Below, one piece after another: positions 56,167-64,000 of a DNA stretch of 64,000 nucleotides; position 1 is the first letter of the stretch; every line of letters starts with the position of its first letter. The DNA is from Bacilli bacterium. Its GTDB lineage: Bacteria; Bacillota_I; Bacilli_A; RF39; UBA660. The position numbers and the translations under genes were made by a program. The notes under the pieces were generated by a model. The model saw nothing but the letters and a program-made list of their open reading frames with translations, did not search any database and was not told where the DNA came from. The stretch spans positions 23,665 to 87,664 of the forward strand of contig JAFYER010000008.1 in assembly GCA_017544165.1 (NCBI GenBank), written 5' to 3'.

Positions 56167-57986
56167 GTAAAATTATAGGTATAGATTTAGGTACAACAAA
56201 TAGTTGTGTCGCAGTTTTAGAGGGTGGAGAACCTAAGGTTATTCCCAATGCCGAAGGTAATCGTACAACTCCCTCAGTAGTCGCTTTTAAAAAAGACGAT
56301 GAATTGGTCGGAGAAACAGCTAAAAGACAAGCTGTAACAAATGTAAAAAATACAATTGCTTCGATTAAAAGAAAAATGGGAACCAAAGAAAAAGTTGAGG
56401 CTAATGGTAAGAGTTATACTCCCGAGGAAATTAGTGCTAAAATATTAGCTAAACTTAAAAAAGATGCTGAAAGCTATTTAGGCGAAAAAGTAACAAAAGC
56501 TGTTATTACAGTTCCTGCGTACTTTAACGATGCCCAAAGACAAGCTACTAAAAATGCTGGTAAAATTGCAGGTCTTGAAGTAGAAAGAATTATTAATGAA
56601 CCAACTGCTGCTGCTCTTGCATATGGTCTTGATAAACAAGATGAATTACAAACTATCTTAGTTTACGACTTAGGTGGTGGTACATTTGATGTTTCAATTC
56701 TTGAACTAGGTGATGGTGTATTTGAAGTTAAATCAACATCAGGTAATAACCATTTAGGTGGAGATGACTTCGATGAAAGAGTATCTGATTACTTAGTAAA
56801 AGAATTTAAAAAAGAAAACGGCGTTGATCTGTCAAAAGATGCTATGGCTATGCAAAGAATTAAGGATGCTGCTGAAAAAGCTAAGAAAGACTTATCTGGT
56901 ATGACAATGGCTCAAATTTCATTACCATTTATTACCCAAAATGATGATAAAGAACCACTTCATTTAGAAATGGAACTTTCAAAAGCTAAATTTGAAGATT
57001 TATGTAAAGATTTATTTGATTCAACTCTTGAACCAGTACGTAAAGCTCTAAAAGATGCTAAATTAAAAACTAGTGATATTGATAAAGTTATTTTAGTCGG
57101 TGGTTCAACTAGAATTCCTTATATTCAAGAACTTGTTAAAAAAGAACTTGGAAAGGAACCTAACAAATCAGTTAACCCTGATGAAGTTGTAGCCATGGGT
57201 GCTGCTATCCAAGGTGGCGTTCTTACTGGGGAAGTAAATGATATCGTCTTACTTGATGTAACACCACTTTCACTTGGTATTGAAACCCTTGGTAATGTTA
57301 TGACCGTATTAATCCCAAGAAATACAACTATTCCAACAAGTAAATCTCAAGTATTTTCAACAGCTGCTGATAATCAACCTGCGGTAGATATTCATGTATT
57401 ACAAGGTGAAAGACCAATGGCTTCTGATAACAAGACACTTGGCAACTTCCAACTTACAAATATTCCGCCTGCTAGACGTGGAGTTCCTCAAATTGAAGTT
57501 AAATTTGATATCGATGCTAATGGTATCGTAAATGTAACTGCTAAAGATTTAGGAACAAATAAAGAGCAAAGTATAACTATTACATCATCAACATCTCTAT
57601 CTGATGAAGAAATTGATAAGATGGTAAAAGAAGCTGAAGCTAATAAAGAAGCAGATGAAAAGAAAAAGGCTGAAAGTGATGCAAGAAATGAAGCTGATTC
57701 AATGATTCTAGCTACTGATCGTGCTCTAGAAGATCTAGGCGACAAAGTCGATGAAAAAGATAAAGAAGAAGCTTTAAAATTAAAAGAAGACCTTGAGGAA
57801 GCTTTAAAAGGCGATGACATTGATGATATTAAGGATAAAACTGAAAAACTTAATAAAAAAGCAATGGAACTTGCTGCTAAAGTATATGAACAAGGTGCTA
57901 AAGAAAATGCTGAGGCAAATTCTGAAACATCAAAAAAAGATGATGACGATGATGCTGAGGAAGCTACATACGAAGAAAAAAATTAA
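56163..57986 (+). CDS. dnaK: Chaperone DnaK (Hsp70)
   Basis: 607 residues, ATG behind AAAGGATG. ATPase domain with [31 protein letters not shown] and [14 protein letters not shown]; substrate-binding domain [12 protein letters not shown], and an alpha lid ending in an acidic disordered tail ([17 protein letters not shown]). It folds proteins with DnaJ and GrpE. Its lid is of normal length. Confidence 0.98.
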   Translation: MSKIIGIDLGTTNSCVAVLEGGEPKVIPNAEGNRTTPSVVAFKKDDELVGETAKRQAVTNVKNTIASIKRKMGTKEKVEANGKSYTPEEISAKILAKLKKDAESYLGEKVTKAVITVPAYFNDAQRQATKNAGKIAGLEVERIINEPTAAALAYGLDKQDELQTILVYDLGGGTFDVSILELGDGVFEVKSTSGNNHLGGDDFDERVSDYLVKEFKKENGVDLSKDAMAMQRIKDAAEKAKKDLSGMTMAQISLPFITQNDDKEPLHLEMELSKAKFEDLCKDLFDSTLEPVRKALKDAKLKTSDIDKVILVGGSTRIPYIQELVKKELGKEPNKSVNPDEVVAMGAAIQGGVLTGEVNDIVLLDVTPLSLGIETLGNVMTVLIPRNTTIPTSKSQVFSTAADNQPAVDIHVLQGERPMASDNKTLGNFQLTNIPPARRGVPQIEVKFDIDANGIVNVTAKDLGTNKEQSITITSSTSLSDEEIDKMVKEAEANKEADEKKKAESDARNEADSMILATDRALEDLGDKVDEKDKEEALKLKEDLEEALKGDDIDDIKDKTEKLNKKAMELAAKVYEQGAKENAEANSETSKKDDDDDAEEATYEEKN

Positions 57987-58001
57987 TAATAAAGCTTACA
58001 T

Positions 58002-58031
58002 ATTAGGTTCTAGCTTTTGCTAGAACCTAAT
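58002..58031 (+). other. Strong hairpin between dnaK and pepF
   Basis: ATTAGGTTCTAGC-tttt-GCTAGAACCTAAT, 13 base pairs, 4-base loop, no following T-run. It is probably an RNA-stabilising or processing element that lets dnaK outlast pepF/dnaJ in the message, or a weak terminator. Confidence 0.8.
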
Positions 58032-58055
58032 TAATATTTATAAGAAAGGATTAAA

Positions 58056-59819
58056 ATGCAAAGTCAAATAAACTTGAGTGAATTATATAAATCAGATGAA
58101 TTATTTTTAAAAGATTTAAAAAAAGTAACAAATCTTATAAAAAAATATCATAAATATGAAGGACATCTTTTTGATAATGGAGATATTTTATATGAATTTT
58201 TAACATTTGATACGAAGGTATCACGTAATTTAGAAAGATTATATCTCTATGCTCACATAAATAGTGATTTAGATTTAAAAAATGAAAAATATCAAGGATA
58301 TTATGGAAAGGTGATTAACCTATTTAATGAATTAACGGAAAAAACATCTTTTGTTATTCCTGAAATACTTTCCAATGATTATTCTTTATTCGAAGAATAT
58401 TTAAAAGAAAATCCTAAACTAAAAGAGTATAAATTAAATATTAAAAATATTTTCAAAGAAAAGAAATTAATAAAGAGCAAAGAAGAAGAAAGAATTATTA
58501 GTATTTTATCTTCGACTTATCAAAGACCGGAAGAAATATCAGAACTTTTAATTAATACTGATTTAGATTATGGATTTATAAAAGATGAAAATGGTAAAGG
58601 AGTTCATTTAACAAATTCCAATTATTCTACTTACTTAGAAAGTACAAATAGAGATATTCGTAAAAATGTTTTTGATAAATTATATAATGAATTTAAAAAA
58701 CATGAAAATACTTTTGGAGCAATACTTGCTACCGAAGTTATGAATAACAATAAAATTGCGAAAATTAGAAACTTTAAAAGTGCTAGAAGTTTAAGTTTAT
58801 TTCATAATGATGTCAAAGATAGTATTTATGATAACTTAATTACAGGAGTAACAAAAAATCTTCCCATTTTTTATAAGTTTTATGAATTAAAAAAGAAAAT
58901 ATTAGGTATAACTGATTTTCATATTTATGATACATTTGCAAGTCTTACTAAAGAATATAATAAAAAATATACTTTTGAGGAAGCTAAGAATATCATACTT
59001 GATTCTCTTAATGTTATGGGTAAGGATTATTTAAATGTTTTAAAAAAGGCATTTGCTAATAATTGGATTGATAGTAGGATTTTCGATAGTAAAAGAAGTG
59101 GAGCATATTGCACATGCGCTTATGATACTCATCCTTATGTAGTATGTAGCTTCGAAGGAAAACTTAATGATATTTCGACAATTGCTCATGAACTTGGGCA
59201 CGCTATGCATTACTATTATGCGCAAACAAATCAAGCTTATCAAAACTATAATTATTCAATTTTTGTTGCCGAAGTTGCAAGTCAAGTAAATGAAATTATT
59301 TTAACTGATTATATTTTAAAAAATAGTAATGATAAAGAAGAAAAGAAATATTTACTTGATCAAATTTTGCAAAGATTTAAAGCAACTATCGTAAGACAAA
59401 CAATGTTTGCGGAATATGAAGATAAAATTCATACTCTCGAGGCAAATGGTGAGGTATTAACTAAGGACGTACTTACTAGTGAGTACTTTAAATTAAATCA
59501 AAAATATTTTGGTAAAGGAGTAAATGTTGATGAACAAATAAAATATGAATGTTTTAGAATTCCTCATTTTTATTATAATTTTTATGTTTATCAATATGCT
59601 ACTGGTTATGCAGCCGCAATTAAAATTGCTGACATGTTAATAAATAAAAAGAAAGGTGCATTAGAAAACTATATTAAGTTTTTAAGCTTAGGTAGTACAA
59701 AAGATCCAGTTAGTTCTCTTAAAGTAGCAGGCGTTGATATGATGGACTGTAAATTATATGACGATGTATTTAAAGTCTTCGAAAAAAGACTATCCGAACT
59801 AAGGAGTTTATATGAGTAG
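58056..59819 (+). CDS. pepF: Oligoendopeptidase F (M3)
   Basis: 587 residues, ATG behind AAGAAAGG. M3 zinc site [13 protein letters not shown], with the downstream Glu ligand in [14 protein letters not shown]; family blocks [13 protein letters not shown] and [22 protein letters not shown]. It cleaves cytosolic peptides of 7-17 residues. It sits between dnaK and dnaJ and overlaps dnaJ by 8 bases, an unusual but sensible place for a peptide-recycling enzyme under heat-shock control. Confidence 0.96.
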   Translation: MQSQINLSELYKSDELFLKDLKKVTNLIKKYHKYEGHLFDNGDILYEFLTFDTKVSRNLERLYLYAHINSDLDLKNEKYQGYYGKVINLFNELTEKTSFVIPEILSNDYSLFEEYLKENPKLKEYKLNIKNIFKEKKLIKSKEEERIISILSSTYQRPEEISELLINTDLDYGFIKDENGKGVHLTNSNYSTYLESTNRDIRKNVFDKLYNEFKKHENTFGAILATEVMNNNKIAKIRNFKSARSLSLFHNDVKDSIYDNLITGVTKNLPIFYKFYELKKKILGITDFHIYDTFASLTKEYNKKYTFEEAKNIILDSLNVMGKDYLNVLKKAFANNWIDSRIFDSKRSGAYCTCAYDTHPYVVCSFEGKLNDISTIAHELGHAMHYYYAQTNQAYQNYNYSIFVAEVASQVNEIILTDYILKNSNDKEEKKYLLDQILQRFKATIVRQTMFAEYEDKIHTLEANGEVLTKDVLTSEYFKLNQKYFGKGVNVDEQIKYECFRIPHFYYNFYVYQYATGYAAAIKIADMLINKKKGALENYIKFLSLGSTKDPVSSLKVAGVDMMDCKLYDDVFKVFEKRLSELRSLYE

Positions 59820-60951
59820 TAAAAAGGATTATTATGAAACATTAGGCGTCTCAAAAGATGCTTCAGATGAAGAAATAAAAAGAGCTTTTCGTAAGCTTGC
59901 TAAGCAATATCACCCAGATATCAATAAGGAACCCGGTGCCGAAGCTAAATTTAAAGAAATAGGCGAAGCTTATGCTATTTTATCTGATCCAAATAAACGT
60001 AAACAATATGATCAATTTGGTTCAGCTGCCTTTGAACAAGGTGGATCTGGTGGTGCAGGCGGTTTTAGTGGTTTTGATATGAACGACATCGACCTTGATT
60101 CCATTTTAAGAGATGTCTTTGGTGGAGGTTTTTCAAGTTTTTCTGGTTTTGGAAGTCATTTTTCCCAAGGCTCTAGATCAAGAGGTAAAGGAAGCGATGT
60201 CAGAGTAGTTGTAGATCTTACTTTCGAAGAAGCTGCTTTTGGTTGTGAAAAAGATATCGATTTAAATTTAAAAACATCATGTTCGAATTGTAATGGTAAA
60301 GGTGGTTTTAAGGAGCAAACCTGTAGTACCTGTGGTGGTCAAGGCGTTGTTCTTGAAAGAGTTCAATCACTATTTGGTATCATGCAATCGCAAAAAGTAT
60401 GTCCTGATTGTCGTGGAACTGGCATAACCTTTAAAGAAGTATGCGATGAATGTCGAGGTGCGGGAACGGTTACTAAAGTAAAAACAATTAGTGTTAATAT
60501 TCCTGAAGGCGTTGATAGTGACTTTCAACTAAGGATTCCTAAGAAAGGTAATGCTGGTGAAAATGGGGCTCCAAATGGAGATTTATATGTCGAGTTTAAT
60601 ATTAAACCTCATCCTGTTTTTGAAAGACAAGGTGACGATGTTTACCTAGAACTACCAATTAATATAGCGGAAGCAACACTTGGTTGTGAAAAGGAAATCC
60701 CAACACTTACTGGCGATGTTATCTTAGAGATAAAACCGGGAACTCAAAACTATACAAAACTTAAACTACGCGGTAAAGGTATTAAATCACCAAATTCCCT
60801 TGTAAGAGGTAACATGTATGTCGTAGTAAATATCATTATTCCGACAAAACTTAATCGCAAACAGAGATCACTTCTCGAAGATTTATTAGATAGTGGCCTT
60901 GACAATGAAGATGCGTTTAAAGAATATCAAAAAAACTTAAAGAAAATGTAA
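59812..60951 (+). CDS. dnaJ: Chaperone DnaJ (type I Hsp40)
   Basis: 379 residues. J domain with HPD ([11 protein letters not shown]), Gly/Phe-rich region, four complete CxxCxGxG zinc repeats ([32 protein letters not shown]), C-terminal peptide-binding domains. It stimulates DnaK. Ends at a strong terminator. Confidence 0.98.
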   Translation: MSSKKDYYETLGVSKDASDEEIKRAFRKLAKQYHPDINKEPGAEAKFKEIGEAYAILSDPNKRKQYDQFGSAAFEQGGSGGAGGFSGFDMNDIDLDSILRDVFGGGFSSFSGFGSHFSQGSRSRGKGSDVRVVVDLTFEEAAFGCEKDIDLNLKTSCSNCNGKGGFKEQTCSTCGGQGVVLERVQSLFGIMQSQKVCPDCRGTGITFKEVCDECRGAGTVTKVKTISVNIPEGVDSDFQLRIPKKGNAGENGAPNGDLYVEFNIKPHPVFERQGDDVYLELPINIAEATLGCEKEIPTLTGDVILEIKPGTQNYTKLKLRGKGIKSPNSLVRGNMYVVVNIIIPTKLNRKQRSLLEDLLDSGLDNEDAFKEYQKNLKKM

Positions 60952-60977
60952 AGTTTGATTAATTTCAAACTTTTTTT
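60951..60977 (+). terminator. Terminator of the dnaK operon
   Basis: AGTTTGA pairs with TCAAACT, followed by a T-run. Confidence 0.9.
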
Positions 60978-60981
60978 ATGC

Positions 60982-61022
60982 AAAAAAAAGGAAATCAGTA
61001 AAAAAGTCGGTATATGTATAGG
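60982..61022 (+). promoter_or_regulatory. Shared upstream motif (copy before comEA)
   Basis: A8-GGAAAT (60990-60995), 15 bases, TATATGTATAGG; the last block is one base longer than in the other copies. See the matching elements before dnaG and both DUF1016 genes. Confidence 0.45.
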
Positions 61023-61038
61023 TGAAGGGAGGTTTAAA

Positions 61039-61734
61039 ATGAAAAGATATTTAACTATTATTCTAATTTCAATTAATTACTTGTTATTGATTTTTTTAAC
61101 TGGTTTAGTTATCTACATCAACTTTTTTAGACAAAAAAGTGAAGAGGTCATTTTCGAAAGCGTTGAAAAAGGTGAACCCATAATCAAGGAAGAAGTTAAA
61201 TCTCAAATTGCCGTGGAAGTAAAAGGGGCTGTTGCAAAACCGGGAGTCTATTTTTTTGAAGAGGGCGCAATCATTGATAATTTAATCGAGCAGGCTGGTG
61301 GTTTTGATTATAATGCCTATACTAAAAATATTAATTTTAGTAAAAGGCTTTTAAATGAAATGGTCATCTACGTTTATACAAATTATGAGTATAGCCAAAT
61401 TGATAAAAAAGAAGAAAAAGAGGAAACACCTATTTGTAATTGTCCCGAAGTTAATATTGAACCATGTTTAGAAAGTGGTGTAAGTATTATCATACCTCAA
61501 GAAAATGATAATCAAATTATTTCTACCGAGGATAATACTAGTAATTTAGTTAATATTAATACGGCAAGTTTAAGTGAACTTATGTCCCTTAGTGGGATAG
61601 GGGAAGCCAAAGCCAAAAGTATCATAGCTTATCGTGAAGCAAATGGTAATTTTACAAGTATCGAAGACATCAAAAACGTTACTGGTATATCAAATAACCT
61701 ATATGAAAAGATTAAAGACTATATTACAATTTAA
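61039..61734 (+). CDS. comEA: Competence DNA receptor ComEA
   Basis: 231 residues; ATG 61039 is chosen for GGGAGG just before it. Membrane helix ILISINYLLLIFLTGLVIYINFF, SLBB domain (VEVKGAVAKPGVYFFEEGAIIDNLIEQAGG), a linker containing CNCPEVNIEPC, and C-terminal helix-hairpin-helix pair VNINTASLSELMSLSGIGEAKAKSIIAYREANGNFTSIEDI. It binds incoming double-stranded DNA at the outer face of the membrane and hands it to ComEC. Confidence 0.95.
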   Translation: MKRYLTIILISINYLLLIFLTGLVIYINFFRQKSEEVIFESVEKGEPIIKEEVKSQIAVEVKGAVAKPGVYFFEEGAIIDNLIEQAGGFDYNAYTKNINFSKRLLNEMVIYVYTNYEYSQIDKKEEKEETPICNCPEVNIEPCLESGVSIIIPQENDNQIISTEDNTSNLVNINTASLSELMSLSGIGEAKAKSIIAYREANGNFTSIEDIKNVTGISNNLYEKIKDYITI

Positions 61735-63733
61735 TAAGTTTTATTTTATTGTCACCTTTCTATTGTTAGTTCTTATATTATTAACAACTAAGATAATTAA
61801 ATATCAATCGGTTTATGAGAATGGTCAAAGTATTATAACTGGAAAGGTATCAAAAGTAATTTTTAAAGATGATAAGATATCATTTACTATTAAAGCAAAA
61901 GAAAAAATACAGGCAACATATTACTTAAAAGAAAATGAAGAAATTAAAATAAATGAAAATGATTACATATCTATCGAAGGAAATATTTCTACCCCTAGAA
62001 AAAACACGATTAAAAATACTTTTAATTATCAAAAGTATTTGTATAATAATCATATTTATAAAACTGTTAATATAAAAAAGATAAACTATATCCAAAAAAG
62101 TAATAATGTGTTTGTAATTTTAAAAAATAAGATTGTCAAAAGAGCATGTGTTAGTAAATATTTGTGTCTGTTTATTACAGGTGATAAAACACTTTTAGAA
62201 TCATCTGTTTATGACAGTTTTAAAGATTTAGGAATAGCTCATCTAATAGCTATTTCTAGCATGCATATATCTATTTTTGTAAGTATATTAAGATTTATAT
62301 TAAAATATGTTAAGCAATCTATAGAAAATATAATTATCATACTATTTTTATTATTTTATGCTTTCATAGTGGGTTTTACACCTTCGGTTATGAGAGTAGT
62401 AATTTGTTTTATTTTAGATCTTATAAACAAGAAGCATAATATAAATATTAATAAGATAAAAATTCTAATGCTATCATCCTTTTTACTTATTATATTAAAT
62501 CCTTTTATTATCTATAATCTTGGCTTTATTTATTCCTATTTAACTTCAATGGGTATAATTTTATCTCATAAGTTTCATTCAAAAAAGTATTGGAAAAATA
62601 TCATAATTATTACTTTTTTTGCTACACTTTTTACATTACCAGTTAATATCAATTTAAATTATGAAATAAATCTTTTGAGTTTATTAACTAATTTTATGAT
62701 GGTACCTCTTATTAGCTTTTTTATTTATCCATTTTCAATTTTGACATTCTTATTTCATTTTTTATTACCAATATTTAATTTTGTTACAAATATCATGGAA
62801 AAGCTAATTATTATAACTAGCAAAGTTAGTTTTTTTACCATTATTATTCCAAAGATAAATCCAATTTTTACAATTATCTATTATTTTCTAATAATCCTTT
62901 TTATTTATTATGGTTACAAACGATTTTTGTTTTTTATAGTTTGCTTTTTACTTTTTAATAAAGGTATTTACCGTTTAGATAGTAGCTATCAAATATCTTT
63001 TTTTGACGTCGGACAAGGAGATAGTATGGCAATCATTTATCCTTATAAGAAAAAAATGGTTTTAATTGATACAGGTGCTAATCAAAATTATCATGTCAGC
63101 AATGATATAATTCTCTTTTTTAAAAGTATTGGTATAACTTCAATTAAGCAAATGATTTTTACCCATGGGGACTTTGATCATATGGGAGAAGCTATTAATT
63201 TAGTTAATAGTTTTAAAGTAGAAAAAGTTATATTTAATTGTGGACCATACAACGATTTAGAAAAAGAATTAATAAAAGTTTTAGATAAAAAGAAAATACC
63301 ATATTATTCATGCATCAAAGAATTAAATATTGATAATAATAAACTCTATTTTCTTCAAACAAAAGAATATGATAATGAAAATGATAATAGCAATGTTATA
63401 TATACTGAGTTAAATGGATATAAATTTATGTTTATGGGAGATGCGTCTACAAATACTGAAAAAGAAATATTAAGTAAATATAATTTACCAGATATAGATG
63501 TATTAAAAGTAGGACATCATGGAAGTAAGACAAGTAGTGGTAGAGAATTTATAGATGAAATAAGGCCTAAGTATTCAATCATTAGTGTTGGTAAGAAAAA
63601 TCGTTATGGTCATCCAAATAAAGAAGTATTAGATAATTTAAATAATTCAAAAATTTATAGAACAGATATAGATGGAAGCATTATGTTTAAGATTAAAAAT
63701 AATAAGTTAAGAATTGAGACTTGTAGTCCATAG
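61703..63733 (+). CDS. comEC: DNA uptake channel ComEC/Rec2
   Basis: 676 residues from ATG 61703, overlapping comEA by 32 bases; an earlier ATG (61634) is open but less likely. Two N-terminal helices with an OB-like loop, the Competence domain (about 150-420; GIAHLIAISSMHISIFVSILRF, VGFTPSVMRVVICFILDLI), several more helices, then a metallo-beta-lactamase domain with FFDVGQGDSMAII, THGDFDHMGE, FMGDAS and VGHHGSKTSS. It transports single-stranded DNA into the cell; the hydrolase domain likely degrades one strand. Confidence 0.95.
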   Translation: MKRLKTILQFNKFYFIVTFLLLVLILLTTKIIKYQSVYENGQSIITGKVSKVIFKDDKISFTIKAKEKIQATYYLKENEEIKINENDYISIEGNISTPRKNTIKNTFNYQKYLYNNHIYKTVNIKKINYIQKSNNVFVILKNKIVKRACVSKYLCLFITGDKTLLESSVYDSFKDLGIAHLIAISSMHISIFVSILRFILKYVKQSIENIIIILFLLFYAFIVGFTPSVMRVVICFILDLINKKHNININKIKILMLSSFLLIILNPFIIYNLGFIYSYLTSMGIILSHKFHSKKYWKNIIIITFFATLFTLPVNINLNYEINLLSLLTNFMMVPLISFFIYPFSILTFLFHFLLPIFNFVTNIMEKLIIITSKVSFFTIIIPKINPIFTIIYYFLIILFIYYGYKRFLFFIVCFLLFNKGIYRLDSSYQISFFDVGQGDSMAIIYPYKKKMVLIDTGANQNYHVSNDIILFFKSIGITSIKQMIFTHGDFDHMGEAINLVNSFKVEKVIFNCGPYNDLEKELIKVLDKKKIPYYSCIKELNIDNNKLYFLQTKEYDNENDNSNVIYTELNGYKFMFMGDASTNTEKEILSKYNLPDIDVLKVGHHGSKTSSGREFIDEIRPKYSIISVGKKNRYGHPNKEVLDNLNNSKIYRTDIDGSIMFKIKNNKLRIETCSP

Positions 63734-63749
63734 GAAGGAAGATGATAAA

Positions 63750-64000
63750 ATGAATGAAATAAAAGAGTATACTGAAAAAGTGTTTGAAGATATTAAACAT
63801 ATAGACGAAAAAGGTAATGAGTATTGGTTAGCAAGAGAGTTAATGCCTTTACTTGAATATAGTAAATGGGAAAATTTTAACAATGTAATTCAAAAAGCAG
63901 TATTAGCTTATAAAAATAGTGATAACGATAACTCATATTGGCTTCCCAAAGTCAGGAAGCCAATAATAACTGGTAAAGGTAAACAAGAATTTATTATAGA
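63750..64000 (+). CDS. DinD-like (DNA-damage-inducible protein D) protein, 5' part
   Basis: The first 83 residues are in the window; ATG follows GGAAGG. FEDIKHIDEKGNEYWLARELMPLLEYSKWENFNNVIQKA matches the BRO-N/DinD N-terminal domain. The DUF1016 genes, DUF3800 gene and this one form a scattered accessory set. A perfect 11-bp inverted repeat (63936-63965) lies in its coding sequence, within codons for SYWLPKVRKPII. Confidence 0.8.
   Translation, partial: MNEIKEYTEKVFEDIKHIDEKGNEYWLARELMPLLEYSKWENFNNVIQKAVLAYKNSDNDNSYWLPKVRKPIITGKGKQEFII
63936..63965 (+). repeat. Intragenic inverted repeat in the DinD-like gene
   Basis: TATTGGCTTCC and GGAAGCCAATA, perfectly complementary, around an 8-base loop. 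There is no T-run and it lies in coding sequence, so it is not a normal terminator. Confidence 0.75.

Noticed and set aside
57488..57820. Ser-rich minus-strand open frame within dnaK
   Set aside because: Antisense of the Lys/Glu-rich DnaK lid, with no RBS; typical shadow.
60955..61038. Longer N-terminus for ComEA
   Set aside because: It would read through a terminator and the promoter-like element; ATG 61039 has the GGGAGG site and begins just before the membrane helix.
1..64000. CRISPR array, tRNA, rRNA, transposase or phage structural genes
   Set aside because: No regular spaced repeats, cloverleaf with CCA-type ends, rRNA blocks or transposase motifs were seen on either strand by reading; a computed scan could still find a short tRNA.

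Overview
The window reads as about 64 kb of chromosome from a low-GC Bacillota, most likely an uncultured, possibly gut-dwelling Bacilli lineage on the Erysipelotrichia/RF39 side. The reasons are an AT-rich sequence, Firmicutes gene order (dnaG-rpoD-trmK-yqfQ; mreC-mreD-spoIVFA-spoIVFB-rplU-prp-rpmA; ybxB-rpoB-rpoC; hrcA-grpE-dnaK-dnaJ), CIRCE control of heat shock, and L27 with the Prp-cleaved leader. TGA is used as a stop (for example at the ends of mreD and mtaB), so the code is standard, and MurC and MreC argue for a cell wall. I saw no tRNA, rRNA, CRISPR array, transposase or reverse transcriptase.

Layout. 1-2.2 kb: the end of a decayed AAA+ gene, then a 594-residue anchored surface protein whose last domain carries a GC-rich patch with the features of a diversity-generating retroelement (DGR) variable region. 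2.2-10.4 kb: nucleoside hydrolase, Ca2+ ATPase, MgtE, small membrane proteins and murC. 10.5-11.8 kb: a secreted protein and a sortase. 11.9-15.5 kb: dnaG-rpoD-trmK and yqfQ. 15.6-22.2 kb: pilus/competence genes pilC and pilD, then mnmA, a PRC-barrel protein, a phosphoesterase, obgE and a DUF192 protein. 22.3-29 kb: two anchored surface proteins flanking an HPt / PAS-REC-HD-GYP / hybrid kinase phosphorelay; the second surface protein is a paralogue of the DGR-type one. 29-37 kb: rpsO, pnp, another surface protein, mtaB and recD2. 37-42.3 kb: mreC/mreD-like, spoIVFA/B-like, a DUF3800 insertion and the L21-Prp-L27 operon. 42.4-44.3 kb: tandem DUF1016/YhcG nucleases. 44.3-52.4 kb: rsmC-like methyltransferase, rpoB, rpoC. 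52.4-54.2 kb: an anchored serpin. 54.2-61 kb: the HrcA regulon with two extra genes. 61-64 kb: comEA-comEC and the start of a DinD-like gene.

How the genes fit together. Housekeeping islands for replication, transcription, translation and protein folding alternate with surface-exposed, probably host- or phage-facing modules: the putative DGR target and its relatives, the sortase, the serpin and the TasA-like Cys-rich protein. PilC, PilD, ComEA and ComEC together imply type IV pilus-like DNA uptake, with the remaining pilus genes outside the window. The HPt, response-regulator and hybrid-kinase genes are adjacent and sit between two surface-protein genes, which suggests but does not prove a functional link.

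The strongest candidate for something undescribed is the variable region at about 1947-2051. It is a 69% GC island, by hand count, in an AT-rich gene, and every apparently varied codon could derive from an AAC/AAT template codon. It is followed by a GC-rich hairpin just after the stop, while no reverse transcriptase or template repeat lies in the window. It would therefore be a remote target served in trans.
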